Assembly: GCA_026392455.1 (NCBI GenBank)
Contig: JAPLCB010000008.1
Location: 62,001-126,000 of the forward strand
Direction of reading: 5' to 3'
DNA length: 64,000 nucleotides
Origin: Propionibacteriales bacterium
GTDB lineage: Bacteria > Actinomycetota > Actinomycetes > Propionibacteriales > Nocardioidaceae
Positions 44,770-54,327 of the stretch are shown here, one piece after another (the first letter of the stretch is position 1; each line of letters opens with the position of its first letter). Below the pieces are notes generated by a model. It worked only from the letters and a program-made list of their open reading frames with translations. It was not told the DNA's origin and made no database searches. The translations under genes were made by a program, and so were the position numbers.

Positions 44770-46395
44770 TCAGCGGAACGACGGTCGTTGGGCTGCGGCC
44801 AGACGATCCCGCAGCGAGTCGTCCGCTGCGGCCCGGGCGGTCGTCCGGTACGCCGACGGGCGTGGCACCGGCGAGCACCGCAGGTCCGAACGCCGACCGT
44901 CCAGACGCGCCGGCACCGCACCGGTCACCAGGTACGAGGCGATCCGGTTGTCGACGCAGCCGACACCCGACAGCGATCCGGCGTGGGTGGTCCCGCCGAC
45001 CCCCTCGACGAGGGAGGCCGTCGGGAAGAGCCCGCGGAGGTTCAGCGCCCCGGGGAACGGCGTCGCCGCGTCGTACGTCTCGTTGATCAGCAGCACCTTG
45101 GTGCCCAGGGCCCTCAGCGCAGCACCACTGACGTTCACCCGACCGTGGGCAGCCGCCGGCCAGGTCCGGCACGGCATGTTGTACCAGGTGTTGTTCCAGG
45201 CGATGAACGGACTCGTCCGGTGCACCTGCTGGGTGTCGCTGACGAACGTCGACCAGACCGGGCTCCGCTGGTCGGTGCACTCGACCCCCAGGTAGACCGC
45301 GTACCCGTTCTCGGTCTCGGCCCCCAGGCTCGACTCCGCGTAGCGCTGGTACATCGGGTAGCCCTTCCCGAACCGGCGCAGCTGGGCGTACGCGTACGCG
45401 GCTCCCGGCCAGTCGCCGACGTTGTAGCCCACGCCCAGCATCGCGTCGCCGAGCTCGTCGGGACCGAGCCGGCCCCCGGCGGACGGCGTCCGGTCCAGCT
45501 TCGGGAGCAGCGCGTTGTAACCGGCACGGATCGTCGAGGCCTTCGTGCCCAGGTGGTAGGTCGCGTTGCGCCGGGCGACCCATCCGAAGAAGCGGTTCAG
45601 GTTCTTGTCGAACACGATGCTCTGGTTCAGGTTCGCCCGGTACCAGTACCGCACCGGATCCACCACGCCGTCGAAGATGAAGCGCCCCACCTTGGTCGGG
45701 TAGAGCGTCGCGTACACCGCACCGAGGTAGGTGCCGTAGGAGAACCCGAAGTAGTTGAGCTTCGCCAGCTTGGACTGCTTCCCCAGCGAGGCTGAGGACT
45801 GGAGCGCTGCCCGCAGGCTCTCCAGGTCCCTGGCACTGTCCTGGGTGGTCATGAACGGCAGCAACCGCTTCGCCGCGCTCGCACCGCACGCGGAGGCGTA
45901 GCCCGCGGTCTTCGTCGCCCAGTACCGGCCCAAGGCTCGGGTGGTCGGCACGAAGTTCGGACGGTTCGACCCGAAGTACCGGGTGTTGCACTGCAGCCGC
46001 GGCGTACTGGCCCCGACGCCGCGCGGGTCGAACCCGACCCAGTCGTAGCGCTCGGCACCGGTCCCCGGGACCAGGCTGCGCAGGCCCGGCGTCCAGGTCC
46101 CCGATCCACCGGGGCCTCCTGGGTTGAGGGCCAGAACACCGAGGTAGGAGCCGGCGAGAGGGTTCGCGGTCAGCCGGCTGACCGCGAGCTGCACGGTCTG
46201 GCCGTTGTCGGGGTGGGCGTAGTCCAGCGGGACCGTCAGGGTCGAGCACTGCAGGTCGCCGCAGTCGGTCCAGCCGGTCAGGGTCGGGGTGAACGCCGGA
46301 GCCTGCGTCCGGGCAGCAGCAGGAGCCGACCCGTTCGCGGCTGCGAACAGCCCCACCACCAGGGCCACGACGACGATGCCGACAGCACGCTTCAC
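44770..46395 (-). CDS. Secreted alpha/beta hydrolase, tripeptidyl aminopeptidase-like
   Basis: 541 aa. Signal peptide (VGIVVVALVVGLFAAANGSAP). TLTVPLDYAHPDNGQTVQLAV and ALNPGGPGGSGT (oxyanion region), YDWVGFDPRGVGAS, then the nucleophile elbow FGFSYGTYLGAVYATLYP (GxSxG). The C-terminal TAP-like domain supplies Asp in INETYDAATPFPGA and His in GGTTHAGSL. It fits the S33/TAP family that removes N-terminal peptides outside the cell. It is convergent with the XPB gene, 6 bp away. Full length; substrate specificity not predictable. Confidence 0.9.
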   Translation of the reverse strand: MKRAVGIVVVALVVGLFAAANGSAPAAARTQAPAFTPTLTGWTDCGDLQCSTLTVPLDYAHPDNGQTVQLAVSRLTANPLAGSYLGVLALNPGGPGGSGTWTPGLRSLVPGTGAERYDWVGFDPRGVGASTPRLQCNTRYFGSNRPNFVPTTRALGRYWATKTAGYASACGASAAKRLLPFMTTQDSARDLESLRAALQSSASLGKQSKLAKLNYFGFSYGTYLGAVYATLYPTKVGRFIFDGVVDPVRYWYRANLNQSIVFDKNLNRFFGWVARRNATYHLGTKASTIRAGYNALLPKLDRTPSAGGRLGPDELGDAMLGVGYNVGDWPGAAYAYAQLRRFGKGYPMYQRYAESSLGAETENGYAVYLGVECTDQRSPVWSTFVSDTQQVHRTSPFIAWNNTWYNMPCRTWPAAAHGRVNVSGAALRALGTKVLLINETYDAATPFPGALNLRGLFPTASLVEGVGGTTHAGSLSGVGCVDNRIASYLVTGAVPARLDGRRSDLRCSPVPRPSAYRTTARAAADDSLRDRLAAAQRPSFR

Positions 46396-46481
46396 CCGGG
46401 AACCTCCACTCTGCTGATCCGGGATCCTCCCGGTCGTCCATCATCGCCCCGGGACAGGTCCCTGACCGACGATTGCCCGAT

Positions 46482-47231
46482 CTAGTCGACGGCAACCCCG
46501 AGGGCCAGCTGATGGGCGTCGTCGATCAGCAACCGCCAGGCGCGCACCGCGGCAGCGCCGACGTACGCCTTCGTCCAGGACCCGTCCTGGCGGACCTCGG
46601 CCCCGACCGAGAACTGCCGCACCCCGGCGCGGACCAGCCAGGGCACGACGTCGGCCTGCAGTCCCCCGGACGCGATCAGCAGCTCCGCGATCCGCGGCGA
46701 CGCACGCACCTGGGCGATCAGGTCGTCACCCCCGGAGGCCATGCCCCGCATCGAGCCGCCGGAGGCGACCCCGTCCAGGCCCGGGGCCCCGAGCACGTCG
46801 CGCCAGGCGCGGCGCGGGTCCAGGGCCGAGTCGAAGGCGCGGTGGAAGCTCCACGGGGCGCCGGTGAGCTCGTTCGCCACCGCCCAGACGGCCCGGCGGT
46901 CGATCTCGTTGTCGCGGTCGAGGAATCCGAAGGAGAGGCCTTCGGCCCCCAGCTCCAGGTAGGTGGCAGCCAGCGCGACCAGCGTGCCCAGCGGGTTCGC
47001 GACCAGGGTCGGGTCGTCACCGGTCCGGAGCATCACGCGCACCGGCAGGTCGGTCTCACGAAGCACCGCGGACAACGCCCCCGGGTCCGGTGAGCGGCCG
47101 CCGAGGACCGGCTCGGCGACGAAGAGCAGTCGGTCCGCCTCCCCGGCGGTCGCGGCCGCGGCGTCCCGGGCGTGCAGAACCGCGACCTCGAGCAGCGGCG
47201 CCGATTCGGTGGCAGGGGACACAATGGTCAT
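46482..47231 (-). CDS. cutC: CutC family protein (copper homeostasis CutC-like)
   Basis: 249 aa TIM barrel. LLEVAVLHARDAAAATAGEA and the later GAEGLSFGFLDRDNEID, PWSFHRAFDSALDPRRA and VASGGSMRGMASGGDDL match CutC segments (usual GFV-x-G-x-L, FHRAFD, GG-x-x-TAL-x-G). CutC proteins were linked to copper tolerance, but their biochemical role is unclear. ATG at 47231 gives the family start. The start codon overlaps the start region of the divergent gene at 47224, so each gene's promoter must lie in the other's coding sequence. Confidence 0.85.
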   Translation of the reverse strand: MTIVSPATESAPLLEVAVLHARDAAAATAGEADRLLFVAEPVLGGRSPDPGALSAVLRETDLPVRVMLRTGDDPTLVANPLGTLVALAATYLELGAEGLSFGFLDRDNEIDRRAVWAVANELTGAPWSFHRAFDSALDPRRAWRDVLGAPGLDGVASGGSMRGMASGGDDLIAQVRASPRIAELLIASGGLQADVVPWLVRAGVRQFSVGAEVRQDGSWTKAYVGAAAVRAWRLLIDDAHQLALGVAVD

Positions 47232-47574
47232 CGTGACACTCGATGACCACCTGATGACAGCGCGGGCGCACGTGTTGCACGATCTCGAAGCAACCGGCGC
47301 CGCGGACTCCGACACCGTCTCCCTGCTGGAGGACGCCCTGGCTCAACGCGCCTGGTGGCTCGAGCAGTGGCCGGCAGGCAACCAGTTCATCGTCGGCCTG
47401 GTCGCCCAGGACGTGCAGGACGGCCTGCTCTCCCGGGCCGGACGCTGGCCGGTCTGCCCGGCCTGCGAGGACGCCACCCATGCCCTGTACGTCGATCCTG
47501 ACCTCGGCGGCCCGGACCCGACCTGGGTCTGCGAGCAGGCCGGCCTGGTGGTCGGTCCGATCGGGAGTCTCTAG
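47224..47574 (+). CDS. Conserved hypothetical protein, 116 aa, with CxxC
   Basis: Not recognised. N-terminal helices (LDDHLMTARAHVLHDLEATG, SVSLLEDALAQRAWWLEQWP-like) are followed by WPVCPAC (CxxC) and a third Cys in WVCEQAGLVVGPIG, which may bind a metal or form a disulfide. ATG at 47224 has AGGGGA 8 nt upstream; a GTG at 47233 is the alternative and would remove the overlap with cutC. Convergent with the GntR gene: the stops are one base apart. Codon use is typical of the genome, which supports a real gene. Confidence 0.65.
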   Translation: MVIVTLDDHLMTARAHVLHDLEATGAADSDTVSLLEDALAQRAWWLEQWPAGNQFIVGLVAQDVQDGLLSRAGRWPVCPACEDATHALYVDPDLGGPDPTWVCEQAGLVVGPIGSL

Positions 47575-47575
47575 C

Positions 47576-48310
47576 TCACCGGAGGTGCTCGGGGCGGAGC
47601 ACCGGTACCCAGAGGGTGTAGCGATCTGCGCGGTAGATGCTCCGGGTCACCTCGACGGCCACCTCGCGGCAGAACGACCGGCGGGAGATGTGCAGCACCG
47701 GCGCACCCGGCTCGAGCTCGAGGGACTCGGCCTCCTCCTCGGTCGCCACCGCAGCCACCACGGAGTCCTCGCCCCAGGTCGGCATCAGGTCGCGGTCGGC
47801 GAAGAGGTAGTAGAGGCTCGACGGCAGCGCGTCGTCCAGGAACCGCGGGAAGGTGTCCAGGGACAGGTAGACGTGCTGGATGGCGATCGGCTGGCTGTCC
47901 GCCAACCGCAACCGCTCCCAGTGCACGATCGGCGACCCGACCTCGGTCTCCAGCGCGCGGGCGAGACCCGGGCCGGCCGTCTCCCGACGGGCGAGCAGGG
48001 TCTTGGACTCCGGGACCTTGCCGCGCCGCTCCATCTCCTCGGAGAACGACGAGAGCCGCATCTGCATGTCGATGAGCGGCTTGGTGACGAAGGTGCCACG
48101 GCCGGGGATCCGCTCGAGCAGGCCCTGGGCGACCAGACCGTCGAGGGCGTGGCGGACGGTCATCCGAGCCACCCCGAACTGCTCGACCAGGTCGCGCTCG
48201 GAGGGCGCGGGACTTCCGGGTTCGGCATCGACGATCAAGGAGCGCACGTACTCGCGCACCAAGAGGTGCTTGCGACCGCGTTGCGCCGCCGGAATGCCGT
48301 TCTCAGCCAC
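47576..48310 (-). CDS. GntR/HutC family transcriptional regulator
   Basis: 244 aa. The N-terminal winged helix is seen in SERDLVEQFGVARMTVRHAL, then DGLVAQGLLERIPGRGTFV. The C-terminal UTRA ligand domain (SFSEEMERRGKVPESKTLLA ... YLSLDTFPRFLDDALP ... ISRRSF) puts it in the HutC subfamily, which senses sugar phosphates, amino-acid products or similar small ligands. The target genes are not evident; nothing adjacent on the same strand. GTG at 48310 follows GGGGAG. Divergent from alkB. Confidence 0.9.
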   Translation of the reverse strand: MAENGIPAAQRGRKHLLVREYVRSLIVDAEPGSPAPSERDLVEQFGVARMTVRHALDGLVAQGLLERIPGRGTFVTKPLIDMQMRLSSFSEEMERRGKVPESKTLLARRETAGPGLARALETEVGSPIVHWERLRLADSQPIAIQHVYLSLDTFPRFLDDALPSSLYYLFADRDLMPTWGEDSVVAAVATEEEAESLELEPGAPVLHISRRSFCREVAVEVTRSIYRADRYTLWVPVLRPEHLR

Positions 48311-48410
48311 CGAGTGCTCCCCTTGATCCCTGTTCTGTCCCCCGTGCTTCGTCGTCACCCTAGCGAGGTCTAGCCCAGTTGGAAGGTGTTTTGGATCCTG
48401 ACCGGTCTCA

Positions 48411-48426
48411 TCGAACGCCTGTTCGA
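48411..48426. promoter_or_regulatory. LexA (SOS) box upstream of alkB
   Basis: TCGAAC-GCCT-GTTCGA, perfect 6-bp arms with a 4-bp centre, the actinobacterial LexA consensus. It ends 8 bp before the -10 box of alkB and covers the -35 region, so LexA would block transcription until DNA damage. Confidence 0.85.
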
Positions 48427-48434
48427 AGATCGGG

Positions 48435-48440
48435 TAGGGT
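48435..48440 (+). promoter_or_regulatory. -10 box of alkB (leaderless)
   Basis: TAGGGT ends 6 nt before the alkB ATG, directly downstream of the LexA box. Confidence 0.55.
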
Positions 48441-48446
48441 GGCGCC

Positions 48447-49082
48447 ATGGAGGTCGCGTTCCAACCCTCGCTCTTCGACACGGGTCCTGCCCTGGGCAGC
48501 CTGGATGCCCTGCGGCGGACTCCCCTCCGCGACGGAGCCTGGATCGACGCCCTGCCCGGTTGGCTCAGCGGAGCCGACCAGATCTTCGAGCGGATGGTCG
48601 CCGCTGTCCCGTGGCGCAGCGAGAGCCGGGCGATGTACGACCGGGTGGTCGACGTGCCCCGGTTGGTGCACACCTACGACATCGGCGAGGTCCTCCCGGA
48701 GCCTGTTCTCACCGACGCTCGGGATGCCTTGTCGAGGTACTACGCCGACGAGCTGGGCGAACCGTTCGTGACCGCCGGCTGCTGCTACTACCGCGACGGG
48801 AAGGACTCGGTGGCCTGGCACGGCGACACCGGCGTCAACGGCCGCGGCGGTCGTGGTCGCACCCAGGACACCATGGTCGCCATCGTCTCGCTCGGCAGCC
48901 CCCGCAAGCTGCAGCTGCGTCCCCGCGGTGGCGGCACCACGGTGACCCACGCGCTCGGCCACGGGGACCTGATCGTCATGGGCGGGTCCTGCCAGCGGAC
49001 CTGGGAGCACGCCGTACCGAAGACCGCGCGACCCGTCGGTCCGCGGATCAGCGTCCAGTTCCGGCCGCGGAACGTCTTCTGA
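48447..49082 (+). CDS. alkB: AlkB-like 2-oxoglutarate/Fe(II) dioxygenase
   Basis: 211 aa. The iron ligands are seen in VAWHGDTG (H-x-D) and TWEHAVPK (distal His), and the 2-oxoglutarate arginines in GPRISVQFRPRNVF. GCCYYRDGKDSVAWH is the nucleotide-recognition region. It repairs methylated bases such as 1-methyladenine and 3-methylcytosine by oxidative demethylation, although some actinobacterial members act on tRNA. A perfect LexA box upstream makes a DNA-repair role the more likely one. Confidence 0.92.
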   Translation: MEVAFQPSLFDTGPALGSLDALRRTPLRDGAWIDALPGWLSGADQIFERMVAAVPWRSESRAMYDRVVDVPRLVHTYDIGEVLPEPVLTDARDALSRYYADELGEPFVTAGCCYYRDGKDSVAWHGDTGVNGRGGRGRTQDTMVAIVSLGSPRKLQLRPRGGGTTVTHALGHGDLIVMGGSCQRTWEHAVPKTARPVGPRISVQFRPRNVF

Positions 49083-49329
49083 TCGATACCCAGTCGGTTC
49101 GCCCGACGTGCAAACCATTTCGATCGAGCTAGGGCGGAACTTGGAACGAAGCAATGCTTGAGTGACTGCGGGGCAGACCACCTTCGAACCAGACAGCGCG
49201 CGGGGCCGTAGCCGCACAGCGAAGGGTTCCCGGATCAGTGGCTAGGTCGCGACTCTCGCCGGAAAGCGAGTCCTTTCCCTGCTTCACACGATCGGATCGG
49301 CGTATCGGCGCGGGTCCAAAGCAATGGAT

Positions 49330-49968
49330 TCATCCCTCGCTTCGGCTCTGGTCCCGAACCTGCTCGATCATCCACGCCGCCACGGCCGCCGTGATCGCGC
49401 CAACGAGTGCAATTCCTACAAGCATTAGCGCCACTGCAATCAACCGACCGGACGTCGACACTGGAAAACGGTCGCCGTAACCAACCGTGGTCACGGTTGT
49501 GGCGGCCCACCAAAGCGCATCCCCGAACGATGTGATGTTCGCTCCGTCCGCGTCTTGCTCGACATCGAGTACAGCAATAGAACCCAGGACTACTGCCATC
49601 AGGGCAGATCCGACAACGTACGTCGTCACCTGGCCAATGAGGTTCCCTGCAGCGCTTCGGTTGAGTACTCGCGCCAGTGCTAGCAGTCGTAACAGGCGAA
49701 GCGGCCTGAGCATCGGCAGCGCAATCAGCGCAACGTCGTACCAGTGCCGCCTGACGTATTCGGACCGCCGATCTGTAAGCGCGATCCTGATGGCGAAGTC
49801 AATCGCGAATGCCGTCCAGACCGCCCAGGAACAGACATTCAACGTGGTCCGCAGATCGCGCGAAACCGACGGGTCCAGAACCGGCCACGCATACGCCACC
49901 AAGAACGCTGTAGCAAGTAGGAGGAGCGGAACCTCGGAACGTCGTTCCCATGCTTGGACGCGGGTCAC
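49330..49968 (-). CDS. Voltage-gated potassium channel-like protein
   Basis: 212 aa. Membrane helices S1 (VPLLLLATAFLVAYAWPVL) and S2, then an S4-like segment with regular arginines (MLRPLRLLRLLALARVLNR), S5, the pore helix with the K+ filter TTVTTVGYGDRF and S6 (IAVALMLVGIALVGAITAAV). One subunit of a tetramer in the inner membrane. Codons ending in A or T are clearly more frequent than in the neighbours (G+C near 57 % by eye), which suggests acquisition from another genome. The 247 bp on its 3' side are also lower in G+C and hold no gene that I can see. GTG at 49968. Confidence 0.88.
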   Translation of the reverse strand: MTRVQAWERRSEVPLLLLATAFLVAYAWPVLDPSVSRDLRTTLNVCSWAVWTAFAIDFAIRIALTDRRSEYVRRHWYDVALIALPMLRPLRLLRLLALARVLNRSAAGNLIGQVTTYVVGSALMAVVLGSIAVLDVEQDADGANITSFGDALWWAATTVTTVGYGDRFPVSTSGRLIAVALMLVGIALVGAITAAVAAWMIEQVRDQSRSEG

Positions 49969-49975
49969 GAAGTTG

Positions 49976-49981
49976 ATCCTA
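49976..49981 (-). promoter_or_regulatory. -10 box of the potassium channel gene (leaderless)
   Basis: TAGGAT on the minus strand ends 7 nt before the GTG at 49968. Confidence 0.45.
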
Positions 49982-50012
49982 TTCGTACGAGCGCCCGCCC
50001 TAGCCGAATAGC

Positions 50013-50046
50013 GATGGGGCCCCAGTCCGAAGACTGGGGCCCCATC
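50013..50046 (-). terminator. groEL terminator, 15-bp perfect stem with UUCG loop
   Basis: GATGGGGCCCCAGTC (50013-50027) and GACTGGGGCCCCATC (50032-50046) pair perfectly; on the minus strand the loop is TTCG closed by C-G. It begins 21 nt after the groEL stop and lies between groEL and the potassium channel promoter, which it would insulate. Confidence 0.9.
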
Positions 50047-50067
50047 TGTAACGACAAGATCGTCAGG

Positions 50068-51711
<1,644 letters not shown>

Positions 51712-51842
51712 TCACGCATGGAGTGGGAACGGCCGATTCGTCGCCCGCGACGGACGATCCGGGCTGACCCGCCAGACCCTTCCCGGCGGCGCCTTCGGAC
51801 CTCGACTTACTCGGCCCTTGGTTTGTACTGCTGGTGCTGCGA

Positions 51843-51869
51843 TTTGCACTCTCACCAGGAGAGTGCCAA
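51843..51869. promoter_or_regulatory. CIRCE element 1 (HrcA operator)
   Basis: TTTGCACTC-N9-GAGTGCCAA, the inverted repeat recognised by HrcA; it has three changes from the TTAGCACTC-N9-GAGTGCTAA consensus, including one mismatch between the arms. Confidence 0.85.
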
Positions 51870-51878
51870 TGACAATTG

Positions 51879-51905
51879 TTAGCACTCGACCCCTGAGAGT
51901 GCAAA
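51879..51905. promoter_or_regulatory. CIRCE element 2 (HrcA operator)
   Basis: TTAGCACTC-N9-GAGTGCAAA, one change from consensus. It starts 36 bp after CIRCE 1 and ends 2 bp before the stop codon of the neighbouring ATP-grasp gene. Confidence 0.92.
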
Positions 51906-51907
51906 CG

Positions 51908-52774
51908 TCAGCCCTCCTGGAGGACCGCCGCGACCATGGCCGCGAACGCCGGGCCGTTCTCCGGCAGCTCCTCGAGGTAGAGGCCGGGCTCGGTCACCTC
52001 GAGCTCACTGACCGCCAGGGCTCCGTCCGCGAGTCGCAGCAGGTCGACGCGGGCGTAGTCGAGACGGGCGCCGATCATCGCCTCCGCAGCCCGGACCGTG
52101 CGCCGGGCCAGGTCGCCCGCCTCGGCCGTCCGCGTCACCGGGGCCGTGCTGCCGCCGTACTCCTCGTGCACCCGGATCTCGTCGCCGACCGGCACCTTGC
52201 GGACCATCGACCGCGGCTCTCCGGCGAGGACGAACACGGAGTACTCGCCCTCGGTGCGGACCGAGGACACCAGGGGTTGCACGACCCAGGGCCCGAGGCC
52301 GAGGCCGGACTCGTCGAGCTCGACGGGTCCTCCGTCGGTACCGTCGAAGATGGTCACCCCCCGACCGCCGGCACCCACCCGGGGCTTCACCACCGCACCG
52401 CTCGGGTTCTCGTCCCAGACCACCGCGATCGCGGCCGGGAGGTCCTCCTCGCCGTCCACCGAGATCGTCGGCACCACCGGCAGCCCCGCGTCGGCGAGCT
52501 GGGTCAGGTAGACCTTGTCGGTGTTCCAGACGAACACGTCGACGCCGTTGAGGAGCCGGGGCACCGAGCGCGCCCAGGCGAGGAACTCCTCGCGCCGGGT
52601 CTCGTAGTCCCAGGCCGACCGGATCGCCACCAGCGACCCGGCCCACTCCACGGTCGGATCGTCCCAGAGCACCCAGCGAGCCGAGATCCCGCGCTCGGCC
52701 AGGGCGACGTCGAGGGCACCGTGGCCCGGCTCGCCCTCGGCGTACGCCGCACAGGTCACCAGGAGCAGGTCCAC
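51908..52774 (-). CDS. ATP-grasp domain protein
   Basis: 288 aa. It opens [21 protein letters not shown] (Rossmann-like preATP-grasp) with [10 protein letters not shown] and [20 protein letters not shown], typical of the RimK/glutathione-synthase-like group that contains cycloserine-type ligases. ATP-grasp segments follow: [18 protein letters not shown] (flexible loop) and [18 protein letters not shown] (Mg2+ ligands). It joins an amine to a carboxylate using ATP; substrates unknown. GTG at 52774 overlaps GAGGAGG closely, so GTG starts a few codons later remain possible. Co-transcribed with the amidohydrolase, 7 bp upstream. Confidence 0.82.
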   Translation of the reverse strand: MDLLLVTCAAYAEGEPGHGALDVALAERGISARWVLWDDPTVEWAGSLVAIRSAWDYETRREEFLAWARSVPRLLNGVDVFVWNTDKVYLTQLADAGLPVVPTISVDGEEDLPAAIAVVWDENPSGAVVKPRVGAGGRGVTIFDGTDGGPVELDESGLGLGPWVVQPLVSSVRTEGEYSVFVLAGEPRSMVRKVPVGDEIRVHEEYGGSTAPVTRTAEAGDLARRTVRAAEAMIGARLDYARVDLLRLADGALAVSELEVTEPGLYLEELPENGPAFAAMVAAVLQEG

Positions 52775-52781
52775 AGCCTCC

Positions 52782-53843
52782 TCAACCAACGGAGTCAGCC
52801 AGCCGGTAGACGCGGCGCGCGTTCTCGCGCAGCAGGCGCCACGGGTCCACCTCGGGACCGAGGACGTCCAGCAGGGCCTCGACCGTCCCGGGCAGGGAGA
52901 CCACCGGCTTGTCCATCGGGAAGTTCGAGGCCCACATCGTCCGGTCGGCACCGAACAGCTCCTGGGTCCGGGTCACCAGCGGCCCGATCGCGTCGCGGTA
53001 CTGCGCGGTCGACACCGGGCCGGACCACCCCAGGACCGACATCCCTAGCCCGGAGTGCTTGGCGACCACGTTGGGGAGCCCAGCCACCGCTGCGATGTCG
53101 TCGGACCAGCGGTCGTAGATCGCCCGGCGGTCGGCCTCGCTGCGTCCGGTCCGACGACCCCGCGGACCGAAGAGCCCCACCGGGGTCGCGTAGTGGTCCA
53201 GGACGATGGTCGTCTCGGGGTACTCCCGGGCGAGCCCGACGACGTCGGACAGTTGGTGGGAGTACACCCAGGCCTCGAAGCTGAGCCCGCGCTCGGCCAC
53301 CGCCGCGAAACCGCGCAGGAACCCGGGCTGGGCCAGGATCCCCTCGTCGGCCCACGAACGTACGCCGGGGTCCGGGTGGTGCGCCGCGGAGCACCGGGTG
53401 CCGCGCAGCAGTGCACTGGCCGCGAGGTTGCGGTCCAGCAGGGCGCCGGTCCCGGGGTCGCGCGGGTCGACGTGGCAGACGATGCCGCCGAGGGCAGGCA
53501 GCCCCGGCGACCCGAAGGGCAGCGTCGTCAGCCAGGCGGTCTCCCCCGCGTCTGCGGCCGGCGAGTGGTCCTTCCACCCCGCCTCGACGTGCACGACCGC
53601 ATCGACCGGCAGGTCGCCCGCGTCGGCCCGGTAGTCCGCCGGCAGGTACGGGTTGATCACGTTCGTCGGGTCCCCGACGAACTCACGGTCTCCGCGCGGA
53701 AGTGCGGCCAGGAACACCGGTCGTAGCAGCGGCAGTCGCCGGAGCACCTTCGCCACGACCGACACCTCGCGGGGGGTCGTGAACGGGTCCCACTGGTGGA
53801 TGTGCGGGTCGACGATGCGCAGACCGTCCGGGAGGTTCAGCAT
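52782..53843 (-). CDS. Amidohydrolase family protein (Amidohydro_2)
   Basis: 353 aa TIM barrel. [13 protein letters not shown] carries the first metal-binding H-x-[14 protein letters not shown] the later His, and [11 protein letters not shown] the final Asp. [11 protein letters not shown] and [20 protein letters not shown] complete the lactonase/decarboxylase-like pattern (PF04909). It may hydrolyse a lactone (2-pyrone or sugar lactone) or decarboxylate an aromatic acid. First gene of a two-gene unit with the ATP-grasp protein, a combination that I do not recognise from a known pathway. Confidence 0.85.
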   Translation of the reverse strand: MLNLPDGLRIVDPHIHQWDPFTTPREVSVVAKVLRRLPLLRPVFLAALPRGDREFVGDPTNVINPYLPADYRADAGDLPVDAVVHVEAGWKDHSPAADAGETAWLTTLPFGSPGLPALGGIVCHVDPRDPGTGALLDRNLAASALLRGTRCSAAHHPDPGVRSWADEGILAQPGFLRGFAAVAERGLSFEAWVYSHQLSDVVGLAREYPETTIVLDHYATPVGLFGPRGRRTGRSEADRRAIYDRWSDDIAAVAGLPNVVAKHSGLGMSVLGWSGPVSTAQYRDAIGPLVTRTQELFGADRTMWASNFPMDKPVVSLPGTVEALLDVLGPEVDPWRLLRENARRVYRLADSVG

Positions 53844-53964
53844 CGGGCCAGGCTGTCAGGTCTGCCCCGGGAACGGAACAGGAATCTTTTGCCGGCGCTG
53901 TCGATCCGTCCCTGTCCCGTCCGTCATCGGGGTGACAGACTCCCCCGCAACGAGAGGAACCACC

Positions 53965-54327
53965 ATGACCGAGTACGCCGTCCTCCTCCCCGGTGACGAG
54001 ACCCGGTGGGCGCAGGCCACCCCCGAGCAGCAGGCCGAGATGTTCGGTCGACACATGAAGTTCGCCGAGCTCCTCGAGGCCCGCGGGCACCAGGTCGTCG
54101 GGGGCAACGAGCTCCAGCCGAGCAGCACCGCCCGCACCGTCACCGGCACGCTGGACAACGTCAGCATCACCGACGGTCCGTACGCCGAGTCAGCCGAGCA
54201 GCTCGGCGGCTACTACATCGTCAAGACCGACAACCTCGACGACCTGCTCCAGGTCTGCGGAATCCTCGCCGACGGTGACGCCAGCGTCGAGGTCCGGCCG
54301 ACCGTCGACCACTCCGGCGGCATGTGA
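53965..54327 (+). CDS. YCII/DGPF-domain protein, partner of an ECF42 sigma factor
   Basis: 120 aa. EYAVLLPGDETRWAQATPEQ and the signature ITDGPYAESAEQLGGYYIV (DGPF motif with Tyr for Phe) identify the DGPF/YCII group. Such proteins are encoded beside ECF42 sigma factors in many actinobacteria (family knowledge). They may act as enzymes or as signal receptors. ATG at 53965 follows GAGAGGAA. The stop overlaps the sigma-factor start by 3 nt (GTGA), so the two are made together. Confidence 0.88.
   Translation: MTEYAVLLPGDETRWAQATPEQQAEMFGRHMKFAELLEARGHQVVGGNELQPSSTARTVTGTLDNVSITDGPYAESAEQLGGYYIVKTDNLDDLLQVCGILADGDASVEVRPTVDHSGGM

Noticed and set aside
49230..49330. Possible small RNA or hairpin (GACTCTCGC...GCGAGTC) downstream of alkB
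   Set aside because: The stem has a bulge and is short; no promoter or terminator logic supports an RNA gene.
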